In this document: positions 12,099-25,810 of the stretch, piece by piece | Layout of the letters: every line of letters begins with the position of its first letter | Numbering within the stretch: the stretch's first letter is position 1 | Assembly (NCBI GenBank): GCA_030998015.1 | Contig: JARWMV010000235.1 | Span: 1,364,001 to 1,428,000 of the forward strand | Origin: Ceratorhiza oryzae-sativae | Taxonomy: Eukaryota > Basidiomycota > Agaricomycetes > Cantharellales > Ceratobasidiaceae | Length of the DNA stretch: 64,000 nucleotides | Direction of reading: 5' to 3' | Position numbers and translations under genes: made by a program | Notes under the pieces: model-generated | Seen by the model: only the letters and a program-made list of their open reading frames with translations | Told to the model about the DNA's origin: nothing | Database searches by the model: none

Positions 12099-12815
12099 TT
12101 ACTCGTCAGGAACCTCGATCTCCCCAGAGTTGATACCATCAATAATATCGTGAGGTGGCTTGCCATCGATTGTGCAGCCGATCGACTGTGGGTCGAGTTG
12201 AGTGGTTAATTAAGTCAGCAGAGTACAAGGACTTACTTGAGCAGTCCCGAGAATCTCCTTGACACCACCAGCCAAGTTCTTTGCCAAGGACTTGGTTCGC
12301 ATCGTTCGCGCAATCTCAAAGATTCGTCGAGGGGGATGTTGCCGCTATGCTTGATGTTTTTCTCCTTTTTCCTGTCACGGGGCGGCTCTAGTGTGTTCGT
12401 GTCGGGATCATGCGTATTGAACTATGTTAAAGAAGAACCTACCCTTGAGAGCACGGATGACTAGGGAGCTAGCAGAGGGAACGACTGCGACCGCGGCTTG
12501 TCGGTTCTGGATAGTGAGCTGGACGGTAACGCGCAGGCCCTTCCATGCACCCGTTGCCTTTGCAATATCTTCTCCGACCTTCTTGGGAGACTATCCATAT
12601 TGAAATATTAGCACGAATTTTCTTATATTCTCCCAACATTCGCTACCTACCAGACCAAGAGGACCAATCTTGGGTGCAAGCGCCGACGACGCACCAACTT
12701 CACCTCCCGTCGCACGCAGGTAGATGATCTTAATCTCGTTGGGGTCCTAGGATTCATGGTGAGTATACATAATTTACACGTATCACATGGATAAACTAAC
12801 GAGTTTTGGCGGCAT
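12099..12815 (-). CDS. RPL12: 60S ribosomal protein uL11 (L12), one-base frameshift
   Basis: Component of the ribosomal stalk base and GTPase-associated centre; about 165 residues in other fungi. Seen from ATG at 12813-12815: MPPKL, then after a short intron [99 protein letters not shown] and the end [21 protein letters not shown] before TAA at 12099-12101. Every conserved block is present, but one base is missing near 12322-12326. The DNA reads GACGAATC where the protein needs Asp-Glu-Ile, so the frame breaks between LDE and IFE. RPL12 is usually essential, so a sequencing or assembly error is more likely than a pseudogene. The intact introns also argue against a retrocopy. Confidence 0.85.
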
Positions 12816-14779
12816 GGCGGCGGGTTCGTGAGTGTGATGTGTCCAAGGATTGGTGGATTTCGAAAACTCGAGATCACCGGATGTGGCTTTGCTTCCGGAC
12901 AATGGTGCTGTATAGGTGCAGTCAGGCAACTCCCGAGCCATCGCTTGGGGCTTTCCACTCCAGTTCTTAGACAGCAGATCCACACAGCGTCTGGTACTCT
13001 ATTCTACATGTCATTATATCGGCTAAAATGTCATCATCATTCAACTGCTTTTATCGACTTTGCAGTAAATGGCTGAGTAGGCTGAAAGGAAAAGCATGTA
13101 CAGTCAGCAAGAATTGTAAAATAATCAGATGTAAACGCATGGCGGTAATGTAGGTTAAACCTCGTTCTCAGAATTTCATCCTTTCGCAAATGCTCAGGGG
13201 GGCGGCGACATCAGTGAGGTCGAATGCTCTGATCCCGTAGTGGTTGTGGTCTTCAGGTGTAAATTCCTGCTTCGTTGTGGGCTTGATTATACGAGAAGTG
13301 CTTGTAGACATTCGTAGGAGAACCCATCGTTAAAGCGGAGGCCATGTTGTGTCCATCAAGGAGCGCCAGGCTTCACACAACTACCGCCACCAGTTCGGGA
13401 TTCAACTATTTCAAGGGTTATTTCTATGGAATATATCAAAACTCTGCGAGACTTACTATCAATGGACAACTGATGAGCTTGTGATCACACAGATAGGGCG
13501 AATGCTGACGGGGGCGACACAACTGTCATGATGGATGCGCAACGAAACGCGATCTAATGCAAATGATATTTCATTATATCTGACACTTAGGGCGGTGTGA
13601 CGTGTATATCAAAGCCTGGAAGTCGCCGAATAAACCAGTTGAACCCCACCCCCTCCTCAGCATGGGCTGTTGCACATTTTCCGTTGTTGCCTCTCCAACC
13701 CCCCGCGCCAATGCTCCTATGCTCGCGGCTAACGCCGCCGTGCTGGTGCAAGGACCATGGGAGCCCCGGCTTCCTCAATCTGTTTTGCACATCGGGGCGG
13801 CTCATGGAGATAGGGCCGCCAACAGCCGGAACAATGGTGATACAAGTGCTGCCAATGCTGGGGTCGAGGTGGGGTACAAACTCGAGCCGGAGATCGTGGC
13901 GGATCTTGCTTCACCATCCCTGAAGGATCACTCCGATTCTTGAACGGAGCGCCACGGCTCTATCCATTCCTTGGATCGTGCACATATGCCCTGTGAGTTA
14001 TATCCAACCTCTCAGGTACCATGCATCAGACTCAGACCACCTTACCTTCCGCCTCCTTGAGTGTCTCCAGATTCTAGCTGAAATCAACAGAGAGCTTAGG
14101 TGCTCTCTGATTTCTTTTTTCTTTTCCCTCTCTTTTCCCTCTCTTTTTTGTCCTTGACCAAGTCAGAGGCCAGGGGCCTCAGACTTGACCAAGGACAGTA
14201 ATAAACTCCTTAAAGCACTGTACTCGGTTTTGACACGAAGTCCAAATACCATCGATGGTTCCTCAAATAGGATTGTTCCATGAATTATTTCCCTGGTCAG
14301 CAACTGAATCGGTTCAAGACTGTTTGGGGCTGAAGTTCCCCTGTAGCAGACTCTATGAATGCGCAAATCAGGCAGCAGTTTGATCTCATTAACATTTGCC
14401 TTTCATCATATCTAAAGCATTGCTAAATTGTGCAGCAGTAACCCTATCGTACCACGTTACTATCGCACTTGCACATCAGTTGACTTCAAACGAAAGATCG
14501 CTTCATCTAGTATCTTAAGGGCCGTGGATATAGAATGAGAATGGTATCGACATGAGGAAGTACCACTGATGAATCTATCGGTCAGGACTAGCTCCAACGA
14601 AATTCTGTTTCACAACGTTTTAGGGTGGGGGTGACAGACGGTGAATTCGAACGGACGAGCCTCGCAGTCCCACCCAGCTCTCACGCGCCAGTAAACAACC
14701 TGATCAAGCAAGTGGATTGTACCACAAATAACATGATGCGAATAAACTCCACATGGTCACGTCACAACCGGCGCACAGC
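12816..14779. other. Gene-poor spacer with pyrimidine tract and hairpin
   Basis: Two kilobases between the RPL12 start and the ABC transporter 3' end. Open frames at 13597-13943 show no recognised domain. A pyrimidine-rich tract (about 14104-14149) directly abuts a long near-perfect inverted repeat, listed separately. Otherwise nothing could be assigned. Confidence 0.4.
14149..14197. repeat. Near-perfect 23-base-arm inverted repeat
   Basis: The arms TGTCCTTG...GAGGCC and GGCCTC...CAAGGACA pair in 20 of 23 positions around a 3-base loop, directly after a T/C-rich tract. It could be a hairpin in a transcript or the remains of a small inverted-repeat element. Function unknown. Confidence 0.6.
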
Positions 14780-17700
14780 CTACAACTGAGACTTTACAAG
14801 CTATCAAAACATGATTATTAGATCAACCGTTCATCGTCGCGGCGCATATACTCACATCAACATAGCGCCCGTTAAGCTCCAACAGTTGAGCATGGTTCCC
14901 ACTCTCTACAATGCGTCCATCTTCGACAACATGAATCATATCAGCCCCTTGAATAGTCGAAAGCCGATGCGCGATTGAGATAGTTGTTCGCCCCTTTGAA
15001 GCCTGCTCTAAAGCTTGCTGCACCGACCTTTCTGATTCTGCATCGAGAGCCTGCAGGCATTGATGTTATAAATACTTGGTTCAACAGATAGCACACATGA
15101 CCTTACCGAAGTTGCCTCGTCCAGCTGAACAAGATTAGCAGAAAATCATCAGCAAAGGATTCTCGTACATGGACTCCAGACTCACAAGAAGGATCTTTGG
15201 ATCGCGCAACAACGCGCGTGCTGTTGAATAATCAATACACGCAGTCTGGAATTATGACTCTGCGTCACTAACCAATACAAACTCGCTGTACGAAAAGTTA
15301 GCGAATGTCTATTGACTCGAGAAGTGCATGATTATTTACCTGCCGTTGTCCTCCACTCATCTGTGAGCCCTTGAAACCGACTGGAGTATCGAAGCCCTTG
15401 GGCAAAGACTGAATAAAATCTAGAATGCTCGCGTCTCGGCAAGCGCGCTCAAGTTGCTCCTGAGTAATCGAGTCTTCGCCAAGCGTAATATTCTCTCTAA
15501 ATGTACCCTGCATAATGTTGTATATTCAGCCCAAGTTCTGAAATCTGTTGGGATACGCGCACCTCATATAATACTGCATCTTGAGAGACAAGAGCAATGT
15601 GACTACGGTACTCCTCAAGAGGGATGGTCCGAATATCTCTACCATCCAGAGAAATAGTTCCCATAGTTGGATCGTAGAAGCGCGAGATCATCGAAATTAT
15701 ACTACTTTTACCCCCACCAGAAGGCCCTACAAGTGCGGTAAGATTTCCGGATGTCGTATGTTGTGCGAGAGAATGAACAACATACCACAAAAAGCCACTG
15801 ATTGTCCGGCTGGAATCACAAGATTGATATTGTCGATAGCTGGTTGTGGACGGGATGGATACTGAAGCTTGCAAGAGCTAAAGGTAATCTCTCCTTCAAC
15901 CTTCTCTAACGGAGGCATGAGCTTAGCCGATTCAAGAGACGCCACTTCTGGTTTTCGGTCTTCCCATTCGCATACTCGACGGAAGCCTTGTCTCATCCGA
16001 GCCAAGTCGGGCACGAAGGTAAAAAGACGACCGCCAGCTATGCCTGGAGCGCACGGTTAACATATTTAAGCGGGGAGCTCAAGGTGTTGCGCAGACGACT
16101 CACCGGCAATTAGGACCGCCTCGAACGTCGAATACAAATGAGCTAGCGTTATCCGTTGCGTCACATAGAGCTCGATCCCCCACCACTAGACGTATCCACA
16201 AGCCGTTAGATATTGTAGGGCAACATGGCAGGTTGAAACATACCATCACGATAGCGCTCAGAATCAGTACACTGCTCACTCCTACACCAAACCCAAAGGC
16301 TCCAATCAACAGGTTTCGCAGACTCGCGGCGCTCTTGGAAGCAGTCATGTCAAACTGCTCCATTACCGTGTCTTCACGCCCGAGCGCGGCAACAGTCTAA
16401 GTCGCGTGCACTTAGTACCTACATCAAGATGATCATGGCCAAAGGAGAGGCTCACCTTGATTGCATCAACATTTTCACTTGCAAAGGCAGAGGCCTCTTC
16501 AAGTGGCTTTTGCACCTCGTTCTCGTGCTTCTCCATGAATGCGATATTGTAGTATCCGGCGGCAATAATGAAAGGAATCGGCGAGAGGCTCAATAACGCA
16601 AGTTTCCAAGACACTAAATCAGGGTTAGGAAACCCTTCTGATTGTCCATCGGGTGAACACTTACAAACGAGTCCCAGGATAACCGCCCCTAGTAGACTAG
16701 GATAGACTGAGCATATACCCAATGCCAATGACAAGAACAATACCTACTTTGCTGCCGAAGTAAAAAGTTGCTGCCAGGCTAGACCAATCGCGACTGAAAC
16801 ATTGCCCGCAGACAACGCAATCGAGGCAGTCAATGCCCCCGCTGCGTTTTCCTCTCTGTCGAAGAATCCGATTTCCTACAAAGAATGTTGGCCTAGTCTC
16901 CATGTTGGAAATGCACAACGTACCTGTCGAAGAATCGAACGAAGGCCCACGAGACGCAGGCGCCGCTCAATGCGACTGCCGCCACTAGACAAGAAGAATC
17001 CGGCGGTAAAGCCCGTGGCAATGTTGACCATCGCCAAGACGAGGAACCACATCGACCAGTACCTGGCTTCCGCCAACAGTCGCGAGTCATCGCCTTGGAT
17101 GCTCAGTGAAGTGACGACAAATCCTACAGTTGAAATGACCGCTGAGATTCACAGCAGGACATGTATGTTCAAACCGGCTCACCGATCAACCACCCTGCAA
17201 TCGGAAATGATGCTCCACTGTAAACTGTGACATCAGCCAAGCGCCCAGCTCATGAACCAACATCACGCACACGCATAGAGCAGCACCACACCCGATCAAA
17301 ATCCACATTTTGTAGCCCCACAGCATCCTCAAAAATCGGCCGAAAATGCCACGTACTTCAAGATCCTGTGCGAGTAGTCCCCGTTCGAGAGATTCGTCAA
17401 TCGCAGTTCCGGCAGCGGACACAACGGATATGGGCCGACTTAGTTCAACAGCCGGGGGGGAATACCCAAGCGAGCTGGCTGCAGCTTGTCTGCTCGGAGT
17501 TGGTTGGGAAGGAACTGCTTGGCTGGAGGATATCGCCGTTCCAGACGTCTGGTGGCGTACCAGTGCCGTAAAAACCCCGTTCATTGCCTAGAACGACACA
17601 ATTCAGCCAAGACACGCATTCAATTCTGAAATACCTACCATCAGCTCGTCATATGTACCCTGTTCTTCAACCCGTCCATTGTTCATTGTGATAATCCGGT

Positions 17701-20131
17701 CCGCATTTTGGATCGAGGAAAGACGATGCGCAATCAAACTGTAAATCTAGGGCGTTAGCCAAAGAAAAGCAAAAAAAAAAAAAAAAAAAAAAAACTTGCA
17801 AACATACATGGTCGTCATGCCCGTCTTTACTTGTTCTTCATGTATAGCCGCCATCATTCGTTGCTCGGTCTCCGAATCGAGAGCCGAAGTGCCTAAAGCG
17901 TCTTGATTAGGTTTGATCGCACGCTCGGATGCAACGAATCCGCCACACCTTCATCCAGAAGCAAAATCCTCGGCTTGCGCACAAACGCACGAGCAGCAGC
18001 GATCCTTTGTCGTTGTCCACCCGACAAAACACCCGTGCGGCCAGCCGTGACCCGTGTATCCATGCCCTCTGGAAGCTTAGAGACAAACTCCCAGGCCTGC
18101 GCCTGCTTCAGCGCGTCCTCGACTCGCAACCTGGCATCTTTTAGCCGCTCCGCGTAGTTTGGATCAGATGTAGAAGAGGGTAGTTCCCAAGGCGTGCCTC
18201 CTAAACCAAACGCCACGTTTTCGAATATCGAGGTGGTAAAGAGTTGGGGGTCTTGAGCAATAACACCGATTTGCGAACGAATCCAGGCTAGGTTGAGACT
18301 ATCCAAGTCGTGCCCTGCCACTAAAATTTGTCCTGGATCTTTTTCGCCGTTTGGGGTGCGTGTGGGGTCGTAGTATCGAAGTAAGAGAGAGGCGATGGTT
18401 GACTAAAAGGTATCAGCACAGGCGACCCGCGTTCCAAGAGAGCACTTACTTTGCCAGACCCAGAGGCTAGTGAGATCAGAATAAGCAATGACCAAGCAAA
18501 CAACTCCATCCCGACTTACCTCCAACCAATGCCGTGACCTTTCCTGCCTCGAGTACGAGACTTACATTGTCCAAGCTCTTGTGTTCTGGTCGAGATGGGT
18601 ACGAAAATGTGACATTCCGGAATTCGATCTCGACTTGTGCCTTTTCATCAGACTGGTTATCCCAGAGCCTCTTTCCTTCCGGGTTGGAAATGTCGATGGC
18701 TGGTACCCGCTCGATATCGGCCAAAAGGCGAGCGGAAATGGTAACGGAATCCCGAATGGCGGATATATGCGGTAGAATAGTTGCAATTGCATAAATGGCT
18801 TTCGAATGAGTGTAGGTTAGGCCTCTTTTGGAATATAATCCAAGCAAATTTACCGTTGAACATGTTCCAGAAGATTGTAAACCTATAAATCGAACCCATT
18901 GATGAATGCTTCCCGGATATGATAGACCTATTCGCTCACATCAACCCTACAGCCATGTTATCTCGAACCACCAGCTGGCTCCCGTACCAAACTATGTGTA
19001 TCGTGAGCCATGCGTCAACTAGCAAAGGAAACCACTCACATGCAACACTATAAGTCAAGTTCAATATGCAATTTGCCGTGCTAAGCTCCAATCCTCGAAC
19101 AATCGAGCGCCATTTCCCAAGCTTTTGAAGCTGTGATAGACAGTAAATTTACAAAAAAGCGCCGATAGATAAAATTAGGCGCCTACCTGTGCCAAGTACT
19201 CGTCGTACTTTTTGGCGAGGAATGACTCTGCTGCAAAGGACTGGACGACTCGGACACTGCTCAATATTTGTTCGAGTAGCGTTCCGGCACGACCGTCGAC
19301 TTCCAACAATCGAGCATCTGCCAAGGTGGACAAATAGCCGACTCCGATAAATAGGACAAAGGCCAAGGGGACAACGCCAAAAACAACTCCTGCAAGGCGA
19401 GCTGCTCGAGAAAACGCCATAATCACTGAAAAAATGGTAAGTTAAATGCTTTTGGGAAAGTGGAGTTGCTACTCACGGGCAACCAACAGGGCAGCGAACC
19501 TAGCCATGACCTAATATCAACATACGACCCAAAACAGCTTGGCTAGAACACACCCCCAGCACATGAACCCGAGCTTTTCGCCCGTCGCAGCCTTGATAGT
19601 CGCGACATCCTTGATCATTCGAGTGCCGACTTCACCTGGGCCGACCCGCTCAAAGAATTCTGCATCCTGATGTAAAACAGAGCTTAGGTATTTGCGCCGG
19701 AGTCGATCGGTCGTTCGGCCAGAGGCAATTGTAACTGCAAGGATTTTATTTACAGCCCGAAACAAGGCATAAACACTGTACTCACAGCAAGCGGTGAAAA
19801 CCGAGGCGGTTACCAATTGCATCAAACCCACCGCGATGCATACCCCAGCCATGACGTTTGTAGTGCGTCGCAAATAGGGTGGAGAATTACTCGAGACAAG
19901 AGCATTGGTCCAATAACCATAGACCAGATCCAATCTGGCGGAAAAAAACGTTGGCGCCAAACGAAACCCGAAGTGCGCAGACACTCACATGGGAAAGCCC
20001 GCTCCAGACAGAAGGGCTGCGAAGAATCCAACGCAGTAGAGGATCCATTCTGTTCGCTCGGCATATGTAAAGGCATAAAAGTAAGCGGGGCCTTTGAAGG
20101 TTTTACGCGCCGCGGCAGGGCGATGTGTCAT
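14780..20131 (-). CDS. Full-length ABCB-type ABC exporter (MDR/Ste6-like)
   Basis: ATP-driven exporter with two TMD-NBD halves; substrate unknown (drug, lipid or peptide pheromone-like). Chosen start at 20131 precedes TM1 ([26 protein letters not shown]). TMD1 includes [35 protein letters not shown]1: Walker A reads VGASGSGKST once an intron is removed, signature LSGGQRQ near 18010, Walker B ILLLDEG with D-loop TSALDSE across an intron. NBD2: Walker [11 protein letters not shown] near 15710, signature MSGGQRQ near 15350, H-loop [10 protein letters not shown] near 14960. A last intron joins GRYVD to LVKSQL and TAG at 14780-14782, a better ending than the in-frame stop at 14823. About fifteen introns are present. 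An upstream hydrophobic frame (20272-20469) may be an extra 5' exon, but no clean splice was found. Confidence 0.8.
17771..17794. repeat. A24 homopolymer inside an ABC transporter intron
   Basis: Twenty-four consecutive A on the plus strand, so an uninterrupted T tract in the transcript. It sits in an intron of the ABC exporter between its NBD1 H-loop exon and the next exon. Its length is likely unstable and hard to sequence. Confidence 0.9.
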
Positions 20132-23100
20132 TGCCAGCGACACAGTGTTAGGACAAACTTAAGCGCGATGGGAATGGGTTCCTACAGCAGGGGGCCAACC
20201 GTACTTATTGCTCGAAGCGATTCGCCTGGTGATGTGCCAGAGTGGACCCTGAGCGAAACGACGCGAGACGCCTAGTCATTAATAAGATTTTCCCCCTTGG
20301 TCAGCGACATCATCTGCCCAGAGATGATGTCGAGTGGAGGTGCCTGGGGCTCTGCCGAAATCGGGACGGTATGTGAAATAGCCAAGCCAGCGATTACGGC
20401 CGAGATCAAAGTGCACCACGTGTAGAGGCTTGGACTGGAGGACAAGTGTGCCCGCGAGAACAAGGCCATTTGCGACGGGCAATGGCAGACATCGAGAAAT
20501 CACGTGAACGGCGGTGTCGAGCTACCCCAGCATATCCGCGGAGAACTTCGGTGATTGATTATTGAGTGGCACGTTCCGGCCTACAAGAGCGTCACGTAGA
20601 AAGGTTATTGGTAACATGCCTATATCTACCTATGGAGTAGACGCCCCAGAGTTGCTTTCAAAAGCCTTGACGTATCTATTATCAATGGACGGATGAAACA
20701 CACTAGATATTATACACAGATGTATAACCACCTGTTTCAGAAGGAAAGCACCATAGCATCAGTTACAGCTGATTATTCAACACCTCACACGGCCAGATCC
20801 ATAGAGGGCCCGCCTCGGTGAAATCAGTAAGCTTGCGTGCAAGGGGAGGCTCTATTCATGCCCGATTGGCATTTGCTTAAAAGGCAAACCTCTAAGCATG
20901 GGCTGAATTTCAATATGCTCGCAGACGCGCTCCATGGATGAATGCACAGCTTTTAGTGCCTCGTGATTTATCATGTGCTAGCCAATTATGTTCTGCACGC
21001 ACTCTTGAAGATCCGCATCTGTTATTTCTGATACGTTTTATGACAGTACGAGTCAAGCGACTGTGATATGACTCCGGTTTACGTAGTGACTCAGGCAGTC
21101 TTTCTTTCGACTATACAAACCGCCTTTGGGCCCTGTAGCTCCTCTCCTCCTTCCGCCCTTTCGTATTCTGTCCTATGTACTCCTCGTTCTCATTCAATAT
21201 ACGTTTGATCCTTTTATTCACTGCGCTATTACAATGTTGCCATATTTTTGACGCGGATTTTCAAACCACTTTCGACCCTTCATTAGGATACCTTTGGTGA
21301 GACAGGAAAGAGCTCAGCAAGTGAAAAAAATCACTCTAAGGGGAATGAAAGCTTGGATCGTGTTTTTTCGCCCCCATATCATCTATAACTCTCGACTCGG
21401 CAGTTAATATCTCCCTAATAATTGCCTCTACGGTTCCAAGCAATCAAGGTGGAGCTATATTATGAGTCTTGCACCAGCATTCACCCCCGATTCTCCAAAT
21501 GACCTCCCATTTTTCGTAGCGTTCACGTTTATGAGGTTTCTGTTTGGTTTGTTTAACTACGCTTTTCGCGCACGAGAGCCTTTTCGCTATATACATTGTG
21601 TGCGTTGTAAAATACTTGCTTGTGAGACAAACCACCAACTTCTTGACCAGCCTCCCGAGCAGCCTAAAGACCACAGCGTAGCGCAGTGCCCCAAACGGTG
21701 CAGAGTTCAGTAACATTTCTTCGTAGCCGCTGAAGCTAAAGTTCAGATTCGTGAGTCGATCCTGAACGTCCACAGCATGGCTGCGATCAATACTACCAGA
21801 TGTGGTCGACCATCGATCCAACCAGTGACAAAGCTCGCCGCACGTACGTAGGACGATGCAACGATGAGGAACAGGGCCGATGATCTTCTTCCTGAGTTGA
21901 ATGTCTGCATAGGCGTAGGATTAGGATCGTGCAAGCTGTTATACCAGTCGAACACTGCACCTCCGGTTTCAGAGAGCTTGGTTTGGGCATGTCAGTTCCA
22001 CTGAGAGATTCAGAACAAGAGCTTATATCGGGCATCCAGCAGCAATAGCGCTTCCAAGGGAAGGGTAGGCTGAGTTCCGCTGCAGGAACTCAACCTCGGT
22101 TTCGTTCAATATATATCAGTATATTTGAATAGAACATGTGAACCTATGGTACAACTGGATTCAGAGCACTTGAACAGGTATACATTTACAACCCTCTTTT
22201 TTCTTTTTGACTTGTGCTGTGACTGAAATCGGTTGTATAACTTTTAGATCCTACATTGCCTGCCTCGCGTCCTTTCTTCCAATGTAGTTGTTTTCCTGTT
22301 CGTCGAAAATCTGGTACTCGACCAGCCGCAAGTCAGGTATTTGATGATGGTTGAGCATTTATTAAGTTTGGAGAACCTGATGTAGTCCTTGATGATGCAT
22401 GTAGGGAACGCGTAAGGCGTCTACAAACATGTTCGAGCACCAAAGAGCCGAAAGTCCGAGTGCTTTCAAAGCTACTCTAGCACTGACAAATACCACTTTC
22501 GCGAGCTCGTCCCTTGGGTAACCGTGGAAGCGCCCAGAGATACAGTTTGACACATGCATTCAGCCAAGTCAGGGTATTGCCCAAACAAGCCCATAATGCG
22601 TTTCCAGCGCTTAGATTGCGTCAATCCGCGCTGGGGCTGGTACGGGCCAGGAACCAAACAATCAGCCGCATAGACGCAAATGCCCATGTGTTATTCTTCA
22701 GGCCAGCATCCTCGAAAGCCCACGTCGATCTCAAACTTGGTATCTCGGTTCAGTTTAAACCATTCTGAACAAACCTGTGCTTGTTCACGCATTCTTCGGT
22801 GAGGACTGAATCCATTTTGTGCAGAGCAAGGATGCCTCGTGTTCAACTGATCTGGACAGCTGCAACGCCTCTCCCCAAAAATTTGGCTAGCGAACGAACG
22901 CCTGCGCCCTGAAGCCCGAGTCAACTTTGGAGCGCCCATTGAACCCCTGTTGTGATCATGGCCCATGCTAATTTGGGTGTAGTGAACGTTCCACAGCTGA
23001 CTTGAGCCGTGTAGTTGCTCTCTGCTAACCTGATTTTTAACTTTGGGCACAGCGTGGTTCAATCACGCTCTATTGGGTTGCCGTCTCCACTAGGAGTTGT

Positions 23101-24608
23101 TCGGAGAGATCCTTTCCATGTATCATGATCCTTTTCTCTTCTCTGTCTCTTGAACGACAATAATTTCCTTTCTTCCTAGTCGATACTCTGCGCTCTGATA
23201 CTTTTATTGTAGACTCGCGTTGACTCATCGTCCTTATTTGGGACTTTACCAACTCGTGCATCATGCGCAAGTCAATCGTTTCTTATTTTCTATCACCTCG
23301 GCATCCCAAGTCTGAGGCGCTGCCCTCGCATCAACTTTGAGTATCGTCTTAACCGTTGTCTTTATATTCAAATGGCGCCCACGTGACTCCACGAAATCCA
23401 GACAGCGCTCTGGGACGACTTTCTCTCCCTCTTTAACTTCCAACCTGCCGTCTCAAGTCTTTGGATAATCAAGACGCATAACTGTGCCCAAAAATTATTT
23501 CCTAGTTTAATGTTTGATTTCTCTGTAGCTCACTCTCCTTGCACAGACCCGCATACACCCTCATGATGCACCAGCCTGTCGCGCTGGTAGCAGCTTTGAC
23601 CATCCACTGGTTTATTTAATCGCCTCCCTTCATTTTCACCGTCACAGTTCACCCGGTTCCCTCCGGCGATACTCCCGCTCTCCCTTGACTGCAATAACTG
23701 GACCTGTGATTTTCACACCTGCACCACGACCATTATCACCCCCTTTCACACCTTTCACGACCTGGACTGGGTCGTAGCATCAAACCTTGAGGTCACTGTG
23801 GAAAGCTGGAGGGCTTGAATACTTGGACCTGGATCTCATCTACGGTCCAATCTAAATGATGGCTTCGAGCATACGAGTGTATACGCCGGTCAAGTCGACC
23901 GGATGAACTTCGAGCTTCTACGTGAGGGGTATGCATGGCCCACTTGCTATCCTTGAGGTTTAAAATCATTGGATTCCCTCACCAAGTTGACACAACGACC
24001 TTCGGCTTCGCCCCACCCGAGTAGAAGTAGACACCAATCGGCAATATATCCTACTTGTACTCCTACCGAAATCTTCAACTTCATCCAACAATGGCGGACA
24101 GCACTGTTTTGATTGAATCCGCCGACATACCTGTGTCATTGAGCGACCAAGATAGGAATGGCAAAGGCGGAGGTTACTATTGTGTTGTGTCGTAGACATA
24201 AGATCCCTGGTAAGTTGCACGGTGGTTCTAGGTGTAAGTAAGCCTTATTGACACCTACGCTTAGCTTGAAACCTCGCTTGGCCTTCCATTTGGGACCATC
24301 AGCTTTTAGATACCATGTTTTATGCCACATGACTTCGTTCAGTTCCCTTATGCAACCTTTTGATGCTCTCCTACGTTTTCTATTTGAACTATGCTCCCAT
24401 CCTGCATTTAGTTTATTCTGCCGAGTTTATAGATGTATCGACTGGTATAAAAATTCATTTTCAGCCGCAGAAGCTGAGAATAACCAAAGAAACACCGAGG
24501 TAAATATCCCGCTTGCCAGAACTACTACAAGGGAGAATATTTACGAACCCAAGGGAAAAAAATAAATGATGGGCTGGGTAGCGATCCCGTAAGTTCGGCG
24601 ACCTGCAT
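20132..24608. other. 4.5-kb gene-poor region
   Basis: No convincing intact gene. A minus-strand stretch around 21444-21955 has short hydrophobic frames (for example GYEEMLLNSAPFGALR) faintly resembling MFS transporters but broken. 23500-23900 is pyrimidine-rich on the plus strand. No RNA gene, TIR or LTR was recognised. It probably contains the ABC transporter promoter at its left end. Confidence 0.4.
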
Positions 24609-25451
24609 TCAAGGCTGAGTTGGCTCCAGAGGTTGAAATCGGTTATAGTATCCTTTGGTATGTGCCTCCACATTTTCCATCGTCGATTCAGGTAGCTCTT
24701 CCATGAATTGAGCTAACAAGAATGTCAGAATACAAAATGAATGATGTATCTAGACGCTTACAAGGAGAGCCTCCAAATCTTGCAAGAGCTGGTATGACCG
24801 TGTTCGGGGGGACGATTGAATTATCATCAATCTTGGCACAATCTTTGATGATGGTAAACTTCCCCTACACACGGAAATATAGCTATAGGCATGGTAAGAG
24901 TAAGCAATGGAACCCACAATGACGCAGTTCTTCCCAATCTCTACGTGGTTTCCTATTGTTGCGGCCTCGACAACTGTGCCAGCTCCGATATGAACATGAT
25001 CGCCTATTTTCATAGGATAATAATTGAAATTTCCTCGGTACGTCTTATAGGGAGGTCTATCTTTCAAACGCGCTCAGTGGAGGTATCGATCGAAAAGGCC
25101 ATGTCGAATCACCTCATGATGCATCCCTCACTTATCAGGCAGTACCTGCCCAACGATATAACAACCGCCGAGCCGGTACCCGTTCGCCTCAGGTCGCCTC
25201 GAATAATTGCATTACTAGCAATGATGGTTTTTCCGCCGAGAATGATGTTTTGTGGACCTGCAATTGTTGCACGGCGCGAGACCTTGTTTCCTGTATCCTG
25301 CGTGGTGAGTGAGATCGTTTGTAGGACGAGGTAACCCAATAGGACCCACCGTCTCGATATATTCACCCTGAAGCACGTACTCTCAGCATATATCATACCG
25401 TTGGATTTTTGTTCCCACCTTGTTGTAGTATATAGGTGGTAGGTTACTCAT
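24609..25451 (-). CDS. DCTN5: Dynactin subunit 5 (p25)
   Basis: Left-handed beta-helix protein of the dynactin pointed-end complex; in filamentous fungi p25 is needed for dynein to pick up early endosomes. Spliced from ATG at 25449-25451: MSNLPPIYYNK, a tiny exon GEYIET, then GNKVSRRATIAGPQNIILGGKT and IIRGDLRRTG, SLGRYCLISEGCIMR, PPYKTYRGNFNYYPMKIGDHVHI, VEIGKNCVIG, FTIIKDCAKIDDNSIVPPNTVIPALARFGGSP and the end EAHTKGYYNRFQPLEPTQP before TGA at 24609-24611. Hexapeptide repeats run throughout. At least five introns of typical size. The frame is consistent with no damage seen. Confidence 0.85.
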
Positions 25452-25810
25452 GGTGAGCGGCTGAGCGTGGTAGGAACGCGTGGGGTTACGTCAGCTTTTA
25501 CTCGGGTGACAAATGCTTCCAAGTTTAGACTTTTCTCCCTACAACCGGCATGGAGAAGTGTAGTCCATTGCAATTAAGAAAAAAAAGGGGGGGCTAATGA
25601 AAGAAACAAAAGGTGGAGAGAAATTCATGAAAATCGTCACAAGAATCTAACAAACAGATGTAAAGGATGAAATGTCCAAGCTCCAGAGATGGACGCAAAA
25701 GAGATTGTGAGTCCATGACAAGAAAGAAAAAAAAAGAGCATGGTATATACGACAGAGTAGGAGGTCTATGGCTACATGGATTGAGGCAGTCGGAGATGAA
25801 GCGAGCAAAG

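Noticed and set aside
13597..13943. Overlapping 108- and 113-codon frames in the RPL12-ABC spacer
   Set aside because: Two frames open at once, no domain, no splice or promoter support.
18488..18794. Plus-strand frames opposite the NBD1 region of the ABC exporter
   Set aside because: Antisense to exons with clear ABC motifs.
20272..20503. Possible first exon of the ABC exporter with a hydrophobic segment
   Set aside because: No GT donor in a usable phase leads to the TM1 exon, while an ATG at 20131 gives a direct start. Kept only as an alternative.
21444..21955. Minus-strand fragment with MFS transporter flavour (GYEEMLLNSAPFGALR)
   Set aside because: Similarity is a faint impression over about 25 residues, frames are broken and no conserved MFS loop motif is present.
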